A DNA stretch of 64,000 bases, from contig NZ_JACXZT010000002.1 in the NCBI RefSeq assembly GCF_014779595.1, positions 186,001-250,000 on the forward strand, read 5' to 3'. Of the stretch, positions 1 to 10,300 are shown one piece after another (the first letter of the stretch is position 1; each line of letters starts with the position of its first letter). The translations under genes were made by a program, and so were the position numbers. The notes under the pieces were generated by a model. That model searched no databases. It was given only the letters and a program-made list of their open reading frames with translations, and was not told the origin of the DNA. This DNA is from Halomonas sp. ML-15 (GTDB lineage Bacteria > Pseudomonadota > Gammaproteobacteria > Pseudomonadales > Halomonadaceae).

Positions 1-1
1 G

Positions 2-1255
2 ATGGTCAGCGGCATGTACCAGGTGGTGGACGGCATCTTTATCGGCCACGCCATTGGCGAGCCGGGGTTGGCCGGCATCACCATGGCCTGGCCGGCGGTC
101 AGTGTGCTGCTGGCGGTCGGCATCATGCTGGGTGTCGGGGCCGGTGCCCAGTGCTCGATTGCCCAGGGGCGCGGCGACGAGCCGCGAGCGGCGGTGATGC
201 TGGGGCAGGGCGGCTGGCTGCTGGGCCTGCTCGGGGTGCCGGTGGGTGCACTGATACTGTGGGGTGGCGACGCCTTTCTGGCCCTCCAGGGGGCGACCGG
301 ACGGGTCGCTGAGCTGGCGGGCGACTACCTGGCGGTGATGGCCTGGGGCGCACCGCTGGTGGTGGCCAGCCTGGCACTGCCCTTCTGGGTGCGTAACCTT
401 GGCGCTCCGCGCTTGGCGACCCTGGCCATGGTGGTGGGTGCCTTGGCCAATATTGCCTTCGACTACGCCTTTATCCTGTGGCTTGGCTGGGGGCTCAAGG
501 GGGCTGCCCTGGCCACCCTGCTGGCGGAGAGCCTCACCGCCCTGATCTGCCTGGGCTTTCTGGTGAGTCGCCAGGCCCCCATCCGCCTGAGCCTGCAGCC
601 ACTGCGTCTCTCTGCCTGTCGGGCGGTGCTGGGCACCGGGGTGTCGAGCATGCTGATGTATCTCTATCTCGGGGTGGTGGTGGTGCTGCACAACATGCTG
701 CTGATGAAGTATGGCGGGCCGGTGCAGGTTGCGGCCTATGCCATTGCCGGCTACTTGCTGGCCTTCTACTACATGATGGCCGAAGGGGTGGCCAACGGCA
801 TGCAGCCCCTGATCAGCTATTTCCATGGGGCGCGTCAGGCCAGCTATATCAAGCGGGTCTTTCGCCTGGGGCTATATACCGCCATCGGGCTCGGCGCGGG
901 GATGGTGGCGGCGCTGATGGTGTGGCCCGAGCGCATCGCCGGCATCTTTATCTCCGACGACGCCAGGCTCCTGGCAGCAACGACCTTGGGGGTTCGCCTA
1001 CACCTCTTTGCGCTCTTCCTGGATGGCTTTATCGTGTTGGCGGCCTGCTTTTTCCAGTCGATGGGCCTGGGGCGCCAGGCGGTGCTGATCACCCTCGGAA
1101 ACATCGTGATCCAGGTGCCCTTCCTGGCCCTGCTGCCTCTATTGATGGAGCTGAACGGGGTCTGGCTGGCCCTGCCGCTCTCCAATCTGGTGCTGGCATC
1201 CGTGGTGCTGGCGATGGTGATGCGGCGCTGGCGTCGCCTGGAGGCGTCTGGTTGA
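2..1255 (+). CDS. MATE family efflux transporter, 5' end cut by window edge
   Basis: Inner-membrane antiporter of the multidrug and toxic compound extrusion (MATE) family, which expels cationic drugs or metabolites in exchange for Na+ or H+. The visible 417 residues are almost wholly hydrophobic, with about eleven membrane segments. The first residues (MVSGMYQVVDGIFIGHAIG) match the family's first-helix signature, which is normally preceded by 20-40 more residues. The frame stays open to base 1, so the true start lies outside the window and the ATG at base 2 should not be read as the start. The protein ends in a short basic tail (MRRWRRLEASG). Substrate cannot be told from sequence. Confidence 0.85.
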   Translation: MVSGMYQVVDGIFIGHAIGEPGLAGITMAWPAVSVLLAVGIMLGVGAGAQCSIAQGRGDEPRAAVMLGQGGWLLGLLGVPVGALILWGGDAFLALQGATGRVAELAGDYLAVMAWGAPLVVASLALPFWVRNLGAPRLATLAMVVGALANIAFDYAFILWLGWGLKGAALATLLAESLTALICLGFLVSRQAPIRLSLQPLRLSACRAVLGTGVSSMLMYLYLGVVVVLHNMLLMKYGGPVQVAAYAIAGYLLAFYYMMAEGVANGMQPLISYFHGARQASYIKRVFRLGLYTAIGLGAGMVAALMVWPERIAGIFISDDARLLAATTLGVRLHLFALFLDGFIVLAACFFQSMGLGRQAVLITLGNIVIQVPFLALLPLLMELNGVWLALPLSNLVLASVVLAMVMRRWRRLEASG

Positions 1256-1387
1256 GATGCTTCTCGCCGCTAGGCTGCCTTTGCGCTGCTCGAGTCGCTG
1301 ACGCTGTGAGCGGTGCCTGTCTCTTGCTAGACTGCACGATTGATCACCACGTCGAGCCGAGAGACGCCCCAGGAGGCCAGGCCACCC

Positions 1388-2302
1388 GTGAGCGAGACGC
1401 CCACCATTGCCGTCGAGGAAGTCCCCGCGCCAAAGCAGGGCGACCTGTTCGCGCGGGTGCTCGACGAGCCGGTCTATGCGCCGCCGGAGGATCTGTATAT
1501 TCCGCCGGAGGCGCTGCGGGTGTTCCTCGAGACCTTCGAGGGGCCGCTCGATCTGCTGCTCTATCTGATCCGCCGCCAGAACCTGGATATCCTGAGCATC
1601 GATGTCGCCGCCATCACCCATCAGTACATCGAGTACGTCGAACTGATGAAAGCGATGGAGATCGAGCTGGCCGGCGAGTACCTGCTGATGGCGGCGATGC
1701 TGGCCGAGATCAAGTCGCGCACGCTGTTGCCGCGGCCGCCCAAGGGCGATGACGAGGACGACGAGGGCGATCCGCGCGCCGAGCTGATTCGCCGGCTGCA
1801 GGAGTACGAGCGGCTCAAGCACGCTGCCGAGGCGCTGGGTGAGCTGCCGCGCCTGGGTCGCGACTGGTTTCCCGCTCAGGCGGGCCTAGCGTCGCTGGAG
1901 TCGCGGGTCATTCACCCCGATGTCGAACTCGACGAGCTATTGGCGGCGCTGTCGGGTATCCTGCGCCGCGCCGAGCTGACTCAGACGCATCAGATCAGCC
2001 GCGAAGTGCTTTCGACCCGCGAGCGCATGCTGGCGATCATGTCGCGACTCGAGCATCAGCACTACACCCCCTTCGAGGCGCTGTTTACTCTCGAGGAGGG
2101 CCGTGCCGGGGTGATCGTGACCTTTATGGCGATTCTCGAGTTGGCCAAGGAGGCGATGATCGAGATCGTCCAGAATGCGCCCCTCTCGCCGATCCATGTG
2201 CGCGCGAGGTTGGCCAGCGATGCCGGCGAGGCGCCCGCAGACGTCGACGACGAGGCGGGCGAGAGCCCGTTCGACCACGAGGAAGCGTTACCACCATCAT
2301 GA
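1388..2302 (+). CDS. scpA: Segregation and condensation protein A
   Basis: ScpA is the kleisin subunit of the SMC-ScpAB condensin complex, which compacts and helps segregate the chromosome. The ScpA signature is clear: FLETFEGPLDLLLYLIRRQN near the start, then the ITHQYIEYVELMKAMEIELA region, and a C-terminal winged helix. I chose the GTG at 1388 (304 aa) because a full AGGAGG lies at 1371-1376, 11 bases before it. A TTG at 1340 would add 16 residues but has no ribosome site. The stop overlaps the scpB start as ATGA, so the two are translationally coupled. An acidic linker (GDDEDDEGD) is present in mid-protein. Confidence 0.93.
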   Translation: MSETPTIAVEEVPAPKQGDLFARVLDEPVYAPPEDLYIPPEALRVFLETFEGPLDLLLYLIRRQNLDILSIDVAAITHQYIEYVELMKAMEIELAGEYLLMAAMLAEIKSRTLLPRPPKGDDEDDEGDPRAELIRRLQEYERLKHAAEALGELPRLGRDWFPAQAGLASLESRVIHPDVELDELLAALSGILRRAELTQTHQISREVLSTRERMLAIMSRLEHQHYTPFEALFTLEEGRAGVIVTFMAILELAKEAMIEIVQNAPLSPIHVRARLASDAGEAPADVDDEAGESPFDHEEALPPS

Positions 2303-3102
2303 ACACGCGTATCAGCGACCCGGTGAGCCCCCTGGACGAGATTCTCGAAGCGGCGCTGCTGGCCGCCGGCGAGCCACTCTCGCCGGAGCGGCTGGAGGCG
2401 CTGTTCGACGAGCATGAGCGGCCGCCACGGCGCGAGCTGCGCGAGGCGCTGGTGCGGCTCGGCGAGCGTATGGAGCACGGTGCGCTGGAGCTGATCGAGA
2501 CCGCCTCCGGCTTCCAGCTGCGGATTCGCTCGCGGCTCTCGCCGTGGGTCTCGCGGCTGTGGGATGAACGCCCGCAGCGCTACTCCCGGGCGCTGCTCGA
2601 GACCCTGGCGCTGATCGCCTATCGCCAGCCGGTGACCCGCGGCGATATCGAGGAGGTGCGTGGGGTGGCGGTGAGCAGCTCGATCATGCGCACCTTGGCC
2701 GAACGCGGTTGGATTCGGGTGGTGGGACAGCGCGATGTGCCGGGGCGGCCGTCGGTGTATGCCACTACCCGCCAGTTCCTCGACGACTTCGGTCTCAAGA
2801 CGCTGGATGCTCTGCCGCCGATGCACGAACTCAAGGATTTCGAAGAGCGCCTGGTCGACTATGAGCAGGGCGAGGCGCGAGATGCCGAAGCGCGCGAGAA
2901 GAGCGTGCGAGACGAGAGTCAGCAGCAGGCGACGACCGGGACGGTCGCCGCCGAATCACACGCCGGGACGGCGTCCACGCGGTCCGGACTGAGCTTCGCC
3001 GATCTCGAAGCCCGCCTGGCCGGACGCGCCCCCGAGAGCGTCGACGATGACGGACGCGGGGGCGTGGAATCCTCTACAGACGAGATGTCAGAAGACCCAT
3101 GA
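2299..3102 (+). CDS. scpB: Segregation and condensation protein B
   Basis: ScpB is the KITE-type winged-helix partner of ScpA in the SMC condensin. Residues 10-170 hold the two tandem winged-helix domains, with the family motif [20 protein letters not shown] and [13 protein letters not shown]. The last 90 or so residues are a low-complexity acidic tail typical of gammaproteobacterial ScpB. The 267-aa protein starts with an ATG that overlaps the scpA stop by 4 bases and ends with a stop that overlaps the rluB ATG by 4 bases, so scpA, scpB and rluB form one tightly coupled unit. Confidence 0.94.
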   Translation: MNTRISDPVSPLDEILEAALLAAGEPLSPERLEALFDEHERPPRRELREALVRLGERMEHGALELIETASGFQLRIRSRLSPWVSRLWDERPQRYSRALLETLALIAYRQPVTRGDIEEVRGVAVSSSIMRTLAERGWIRVVGQRDVPGRPSVYATTRQFLDDFGLKTLDALPPMHELKDFEERLVDYEQGEARDAEAREKSVRDESQQQATTGTVAAESHAGTASTRSGLSFADLEARLAGRAPESVDDDGRGGVESSTDEMSEDP

Positions 3103-3956
3103 CGACTACCACTGAAAAGTTACAGAAGGTGCTGGCCCGTGCCGGCCTTGGCTCGCGCCGCGAGATGGAAACTGCGATCAGCGCCGGGCGCATCAAGGTC
3201 AACGGCAAGTTGGCGACCCTCGGTGATCGCATCGAAATGCGCGACAAGGTCACCTTCGACGACCGCCCGGTGACCCTGCGCGGCGCCGACGAGACCCCGC
3301 GGCGGGTGATCATGTACAACAAGCCCGAGGGCGAGCTGTGTACGCGCAAGGATCCGGAAGGGCGGCGCACCGTGTTCGAGCGGCTGCCGCGCCTCAAGGG
3401 TGAGCGCTGGATCGCCATCGGCCGGCTGGATATCAATACCAGCGGCCTGCTGCTGTTCACTACCGACGGCGAACTGGCCAACAAGCTGATGCACCCCTCC
3501 ACCGAGGTGGAGCGTGAGTACGCGGTGCGGGTGATGGGCGAGGTGCGCCGCGAGCAGGTGGTGGCGATGGTCGAGGGGGTGATGCTCGACGACGGCCCGG
3601 CGCGCTTCAGCGACGTCCAGGAGTTCGGCGGCGAGGGCATCAACACCTGGTTCCACGTGGTGATCCTGGAGGGCCGCAACCGCGAGGTGCGCCGGCTGTG
3701 GGAGTCCCAGGGCCTCACCGTCAGCCGCCTCAAGCGGGTGCGCTACGGCAATATCTTCCTCGACAAGCGTGCCAAGGCCGGCGAGTGGACCGAGCTGACC
3801 CAGGATGAAGTCGACGATCTCTCGACCCTGGCCGGGCTTGCCAGTCGCAAGGTGCCCGAGCTGACCCCGGACGAGAAGAACCGCTGGAGTCGCGACAAGA
3901 ACAAGCGGCGTCCGGTGCAGGCGATGCGCAAGCCCAAGAGCACGCGCAAGCCCTGA
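3099..3956 (+). CDS. rluB: 23S rRNA pseudouridine(2605) synthase RluB
   Basis: Makes pseudouridine 2605 in 23S rRNA. An N-terminal S4 RNA-binding domain ([19 protein letters not shown], residues 5-65) precedes the RsuA-type catalytic domain. The catalytic Asp lies in [13 protein letters not shown], and [25 protein letters not shown] is the second family motif. The last 40 residues are strongly basic ([19 protein letters not shown]), as in RluB rather than the shorter RluE or RluF. 285 aa. It is coupled to scpB by a 4-base overlap, an arrangement common in gammaproteobacteria. Confidence 0.92.
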   Translation: MTTTTEKLQKVLARAGLGSRREMETAISAGRIKVNGKLATLGDRIEMRDKVTFDDRPVTLRGADETPRRVIMYNKPEGELCTRKDPEGRRTVFERLPRLKGERWIAIGRLDINTSGLLLFTTDGELANKLMHPSTEVEREYAVRVMGEVRREQVVAMVEGVMLDDGPARFSDVQEFGGEGINTWFHVVILEGRNREVRRLWESQGLTVSRLKRVRYGNIFLDKRAKAGEWTELTQDEVDDLSTLAGLASRKVPELTPDEKNRWSRDKNKRRPVQAMRKPKSTRKP

Positions 3957-3994
3957 GACAGGAACGAAACGCCTGCCGGTTGGCACAAAAAGGC

Positions 3995-4023
3995 TTGTCA
4001 TCGTGGGGCGCCGTGGGTAATAT
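3995..4023 (+). promoter_or_regulatory. Sigma-70 promoter of the tandem tRNA-Lys genes
   Basis: TTGTCA at 3995-4000 and TAATAT at 4018-4023 are separated by exactly 17 bases. A GC-rich discriminator (GTGCGCC) follows the -10, as is usual for stable-RNA promoters under stringent control. The first tRNA begins 54 bases after the -10. Confidence 0.75.
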
Positions 4024-4077
4024 GTGCGCCCTGTCGGGAGGGGAAACATGACGTGGCCCCTGTCGTCAGATGGCGGC

Positions 4078-4153
4078 GGGTCGTTAGCTCAGTTGGTAGA
4101 GCAGTTGGCTTTTAACCAATTGGTCGTAGGTTCGAATCCTACACGACCCACCA
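4078..4153 (+). tRNA. tRNA-Lys (anticodon UUU), copy 1
   Basis: A 76-base cloverleaf with encoded CCA: acceptor stem GGGTCGT/ACGACCC, D arm with AGCTCAGTTGGTAGAGC, anticodon arm TTGGCTTTTAACCAA with TTT at 34-36, and T arm with GGTTCGAATCC. It is identical base for base to the second copy downstream and the two share one promoter. Confidence 0.97.
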
Positions 4154-4168
4154 TCTCCGCCGCCGTTA

Positions 4169-4188
4169 CGTAAGCGAATTTGCTTACG
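4169..4188 (+). other. Stem-loop in the tRNA spacer
   Basis: CGTAAGC at 4169-4175 pairs with GCTTACG at 4182-4188 around a GAATTT loop. It lies in the 40-base spacer between the two tRNAs and may be a processing signal for the dicistronic precursor; this role is inferred. Confidence 0.5.
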
Positions 4189-4193
4189 CTTGC

Positions 4194-4269
4194 GGGTCGT
4201 TAGCTCAGTTGGTAGAGCAGTTGGCTTTTAACCAATTGGTCGTAGGTTCGAATCCTACACGACCCACCA
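4194..4269 (+). tRNA. tRNA-Lys (anticodon UUU), copy 2
   Basis: Exact duplicate of the tRNA at 4078-4153, including the encoded CCA at 4267-4269. It is co-transcribed with the first copy and followed at once by a strong terminator. Confidence 0.97.
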
Positions 4270-4275
4270 GACATG

Positions 4276-4315
4276 AAAAAACGCCCCGACCTTTCCAGGC
4301 CGGGGCGTTTTTTTT
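4276..4315. terminator. Bidirectional rho-independent terminator
   Basis: AACGCCCCG and CGGGGCGTT form the stem, with a run of A on the left and a run of eight T on the right. It ends the tRNA transcript on the plus strand and, read on the minus strand, the glucan synthase transcript whose stop codon begins at 4321. Confidence 0.9.
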
Positions 4316-4318
4316 CGT

Positions 4319-7300
4319 TTAGTCGCTGGCGAGCACGATCTCCACCTGATGCTCCTGGCCATCATCGTAGAGCGCAATGATCGGGCTGGCCTGAGTGACG
4401 CCGTCGACGCGGGTGGTCGTTGATGGATGCACCACCTCGCCGGACTGGTAGACGTCGATGCAATAGGTGGCGCTATGGAAACGGTAGCGCAGGCGGATAT
4501 GCGGCCAATCGGCAGGCAGGCAGGGCGTTACCGTCAGGGTGTCGCCAGCCTGCTGCAGCCCAAGCAGCGACTCGCTGATCAGGCGATACATCCATCCCGC
4601 CGAGCCGGTATACCAGCTCCAGCCTCCGCGTCCCACGTGGGGCGGCATGGAATAGATGTCGGCCGCCATCACATAGGGCTCCAGCCGATATCGGGCCATG
4701 CCGGATGCCGATAGTGAATGGCGGACGGGATTGAGCATATCCATTAGCTGCCAGGCGCGCTCGCGCTGGCCGAGCCGGGCATAGGCCATCGCCGCCCAGA
4801 TCGCGGCGTGGGTGTACTGGCCGCCATTCTCACGCACGCCGGGCACATAGCCGCGGATATAGCCTGGGGTCGGGCTGGCCTTGTCGAAGGGCGGCGAGAG
4901 CAGTTGGATCAGCTGCTGCTCGGGGTGCACCAGGTGGGTGAAGACCGCGTCCATGGCCTGCTCGGCGCGCTGCGGATCGCCAGCGCCGGAGAGCACCGCC
5001 CAGCTTTGCGAGATCGAGTCGATACGACACTCGCTGCCCGCTGCCGAGCCCAGCGGCGTGCCGTCGTCGAAGTAGGCGCGGCGATACCAGGCGCCGTCCC
5101 AGGCGTGCCGGTCGAGGCTAGCACGCAGCGACGCGAGCGAGGCCTGGCAGCTTTCGGCGGTCTCAAGATCGCCGTAGCGCTGTGCCAACTGAGCGAACTC
5201 CTCGAGGATCTGGCACAGGAAGAACCCCAGCCAGACGCTTTCGCCACGGCCCTTGATGCCGACCAGGTTCATGCCGTCGTTCCAATCCCCAGAGCCCATC
5301 AGCGGCAAGCCGTGTTCACCGAGCCGTAGCCCGTGGAGCAGGGCGAGTCGGGCATGCTGATAGAGGCTTGCCTCGCCGGGGGCGCGGCCAGGCAGGTCGT
5401 AGTAGGCCTCGTCGTCTTCAGCGACGGGGCGCCCCTCGAGGAAGGTGACCGGCACGTCGAGCACCGCAGTGTCATTGGTGAGTCGCACATAGCGACACAG
5501 CGCCAGCGGCAGCCATAGATAGTCGTCGGAGCAGCGGGTACGCACGCCGCGGCCCTGGGGGGGATGCCACCAGTGCTGCACGTCGCCTTCACGGAACTGA
5601 CGGCTGGCGCATAGCAGCAGCTGGTCGCGCAGGCGCTGGGGCATGGCGTGGGCCAGCGCCATGCTGTCCTGCAGCTGGTCGCGAAAGCCGATGGCGCCGC
5701 CAGACTGATAGTAGCCGCTGCGCGCCCACAGTCGGCAGGCCAGGGTCTGGTAGAGCAGCCAGCCGTTGGTCATCACGTCCAGCGCTGGGTCGGGGGTCTC
5801 GATCTGCAGCGCGCCGAGGGCGTGCTGCCAATGCGCCTGCACCTCCTCCAGGGCCTGGCTGGCCGCCCCCGCAACGCGATAGCGCTGGATCAGCGCAGCG
5901 GCTTGCTCGCCATCGCTGCCGACCCCGAGCCGGAAGATCAGCGTGCGGCTCTCGTCGGGCGCCAGCGAGAGCTTGACCTGCAGGGCGGCGCAGGGGTCGA
6001 GACCGGCGCCGACCTTGCCGGAGAGATGGCTGCGTCGCAGAGCGGCAGGCTGCTGCAGGCTGCCGTTGCGACCGATAAATTCTTGGCGATCACCGCTTAG
6101 CGTGCGGGTGGGATCGTCGACGTCGAAGAAGGCCACCTGCTCGCTCAGTTCGCGATGAAAGACATTGCGCGCCAGCAGCGCACCGCTGGCAGCGGCCACC
6201 TCGGTGGTCACGTGCATGGCGGTCTTGGCGGAGAGGTCGCCAAGGACCCACTCGACATAGCCGGTCGCCGAGAGGTGGCGCGCCCGCGCCGACAGATTAC
6301 GCACCTTGAGCACCGAGAACTTGATGCTGGCGTCGAGCGCGACGTAGATCCATAGCTGGGTACCGATACCGTCCTGCTCGGACTCGAAGACGCTGTAGCC
6401 GAAGCCGTGGCGCACCAGGTAGTGGGCGTCGTTGCGCACCGGCAGTGGGGTGGCAGACCAGACATAGCCGCTCTCTTCATCGCGCAGGTAGAGCGCTTCG
6501 CCGCTGGTGTCGCTGACCGGGTCGTTGTGCCACGGCGTCAGCCTGTTCTCGTGGGCGTTGATACTCCAGGTGTAGCTGCCACCGCTCTCCGATAGCACAC
6601 AGCCGAAGTTGGGGTTGGCGATCACATTGATCCAGGGCGCAGGGGTGTGCTGATCGGGACCGAGCTGAATCACATACTCCCTGCCGTTGGCGCTGAAGCC
6701 CCCTAGCGGGTTGCTCAGGATAAGCCCCTGAGGGGCGGCCGGGATGGCGCCCAGGTCGGGCCGGTGAGAGTTGGTGATACTCAGCACGGGCGGTCTGGGA
6801 TCTTGGCGCTGGCGCTGGTCGAGCTGCTCCTCCAGGCTGCCGTGGCTATCGAGAATGATGGCCCGGGCCACCGCCTGGAACAGCAGGCGATCCTCGCCGC
6901 TGATCTGCTCCAGCGGGCGTACGAAGATGCCGCCGGGGCGGTCGATATGGCTGGCGCCGCTGCTCGACACCACCAGGCCCAGGATCTGCTCCTGCAGCTG
7001 CTGGCGGTAGACGGCATACTCCTCATTCCAGATCACCAGATCGACGGCCAGGCCCTGCAGGCGCCAGTGGGCATGCGCCTGGATGAGTTGGCGTACCAGC
7101 ACCAGGCTGGTGCTGCTGCGAACCCGCAGCAGCACGATCGGCAGATCGCCTGAGATGGCATAGCTCCACAGCGCCGACTGCCCGCGGCGGTTGGCGGCGA
7201 TAATGGTGGGCTCGGCGCGCAGCGCGGGGTGGGCATAGAGGACCGCACTGGCCAGTCGCGCATGTAGCTGGGCGTCGGCTTCGCTGGCATCGAGCTGCTG

Positions 7301-10300
7301 GAGCACCACTTGGCGGTGGGTCCAGGTGAGCTCGAAGACGCGGTCGGCGAGGTGGTGGTCCTGATACTTGGCGATCAGACACTCGGCGTCGGCCCGCGAG
7401 CTGGCCATCCCGGTGACCAGGTCGAGGGTCACGGCGGCGTGGGGCTCGATGCTGAAACCGCGACGGATGGCGGCGATCGGGTCGAGCACCGCCCCGGCGT
7501 GGCCGGAGAGCTCACCGGGACGCTCCATGGCCAGCGGTGCCGCGGGGCTTCGGCAGCGGCCGACGAACCCCAGCCGGTCGGTTTCGTAGGAGGCCGCGGG
7601 GCTGACAGCGTCACGCACGATCAGCAGCTGGAACATCCACGCCGAGCGCTCTTGCGGTGACCGCGAGCGACGGTGGCAGAGGATCGCGCTATGCGCGGCG
7701 ATGATCTCGGTCTGCACGAACAGATTGCTGAAGGCGGGGTGCATGGCATCCGTGGCGGCAGGCGCAATGACCACCTCGGCATAGCTGGTGACCTCGATCT
7801 CGCGGCGCTGGGCGGTGTGATTGGTCAGGCGTAGCCGGCGCAGCTCGATATCATCCTCGGGGGAGACGGCGATCTCGGTATAGGTCTCCAGCTCGCCGCT
7901 GTCGATGCGGTCGCGGCGGCGGTACTCGGCGCGGCCCTCGGCGAAGATCGCCTGATAGTGGCTGCTCGAGGCGCGGGTGGGCTGGTGGGCGTTGGACCAG
8001 ACGTGGCCGCTGTCGAGATCGCGCAGATAGCAGAAGATGCCGTGGTGATCACGGGTCGGGTCTTCGCGCCAGCGCGTTACGTCGAGATCGCGCCAGCGGC
8101 TATAGCCGCCGCCGGCATTGGTGACCATGACGTGATAGCGACCGTTGGAGAGTAGCTGTACCGCCGGGGCGGCGGTGTCGGGGCTGTCGAAGACACGTAT
8201 CGGCGGGTCACTGCGGTGGCTTGCCGGATGCACTTCGGCCAGGCGCGCCACGTGAGTGAACAGGGCGCTGGTGCGGGGGATACGCTCCTGCAGCAGCAGC
8301 AGCACGGCCTGTACGTGGCGATCCGCGCTAAAGCGGCGCTGCATCGGCTGTTCCAGCAGCAGGTAGGCCAGCGCCAGCAGGCTCATGCCCTGGTGGTGTG
8401 CCATGAAAGAACGCACCAGCGTCTTGTGGGAGCCGCGGCGTTGGCGAGAGGGGCTATAGTCGACTGCCTCGAACAGCCCGAATTTCCCCATCACGCCTTC
8501 GCGAGCCAGGCGCTGCAGGTTGTGGCAGGCGGCGACTGGCGCCACCATCAGCGCCATTACCGAGGCGTAGGGAGCGACGACCAGGTCTTCCGCCAGGCCG
8601 CGCTTCAGTCCCAGACCGGGCGCGCCGAAGGCGCGATACTGATAGTTGAGCTTGGCATCGACGCTGTTGTAGGCGGACTCGGAAATCCCCCAGGGCACTC
8701 CGCGCTGCTTGCCATAGTCGATCTGGCGAGCGACGGCCGCACGGCAGGTCTGGTCGAGCAGCGTATTGGGGTAGGTCGGCATCACCAGCATCGGCATCAG
8801 ATATTCGAACATCGAGCCGCTCCACGACAGCAGCACCGGTTTCCCCCCAGCGCGGGTCAGCAGTCGACCGAGGCTGAACCAGCTCTCCTTGGGTAGCTGG
8901 CCAAGGGCGATTCCGACGAAGCTGCTCAGCCGAGATTCCGAGGCGAGTAGATCGTAATAGCCACTATCCAGACGCTCCTCGGTGACGTTATAGCCGATGG
9001 CAAGCAGGTGTTTGGTGCGGTCGAACAGGAAGCCATACTCAACCTGAGCGAAACCAGCGCAGCTGGCGGCGAGCCGCTCGAGGGTAGCGATGCGCTGCTG
9101 GGCGCGCCGCTTGGCGAGCTGGATCGCCTCCCGTAGCGGGGCCGCTTGAGTGTCATCGATCGCGTGTTCGGGGGGCGTTGCCGCGACGCTGCCGAGCACG
9201 TTGTCGAGGCTGGCGATGTCGACCAGAGTGGGCAGCGCAAGGGCGTTGAGGGCTCTGCCGAGCGGGCAGTCGTCAAGACACTGCGACTGCGCCAGCCAGG
9301 GCGCCAGATGGTCGAGTTCATCGAGCATGGCGCGGGTCTGCTGCTGCAGGCTGAGCGCCCACTGGTGGGCGTTCTCCTCCAGCAGCGGGGCTTGAGGTGA
9401 TGTACTCGCCTCGGGGTGCGCCGCTGTGGCATGCGGATGCATGGCGGCGCACAGCGCAACACCTGCAGCGCTGAGCCGGGTCAGCGCCTGATGCCAGCTC
9501 GCGAGGCGCTGCTGCGGTGTCGGGCAGCTGTGGTCCAGCTCCCGCCGGTAGGCCTCTAGCGGCACCCGTGCGGCGTTGCCGCCACACTCTTCGATAAGCG
9601 CCAACGTATCGTGCATCCCTTGCCAGCAGCGCAGGGGCAGCAGCGGCGCGTCTGCCACCTCGAGTAGCCCACGGCCAAGGGTCAACAGATGGCCCGAGAG
9701 GTTACCGCTGTCGACGCTGGAGACATAGTGGGGCGGCAGCGGCTGCAGGGTCTCGGTGTCGTACCAATTGTAGAAATGACCGCGATAGCGGGGTAGCACA
9801 CTCAGCGTTCCCAGGGTCTGCTCGCTGCGCCTGATCAGGTCCGCGGCGCTGAGATAGCCGAAATCATAGGCCGATAGGTTGGCCAGTAGCGCCATGCCGA
9901 TATTGGTCGGCGAGGTCCGATGGGCCACGGTGGTCTCGCGGTACGCCTGAATATTGTCGGGGGGGAGCCAGTGGTCCTCGGCGCTCAGCGTCTGTTCGAA
10001 AAACGCCCAGGTACGTCTGGCCAGGCGTCTTAGAAACTGAGTTTGCACGGCATCCAGCTGCGAGGGTGGCGGCAGCTGTGGGCGGCTTAGCCACCAGGCC
10101 AGACCCGGAGCGCTCCCCCATAGCACCAGGAAGGGAGCCGCGGCGAGCAGCGTCAACGGGTGAGCGACGGCGAGTATCAAGGCGACACTGGTCGCCACTG
10201 CAGGCGCGAGCCACATCTGCCGGAACATGTTCTGCACGCCGTCGCGCGGCGGGCGCGCCTGGCAGGTGCTCGACGGTACCCACTCCAGCAGACGCCGGTG

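Noticed and set aside
478-1752. Long plus-strand frame across the MATE exporter and scpA
   Set aside because: It is the shifted frame of two certain genes, rich in Gly/Arg/Ala as GC-rich shadows are.
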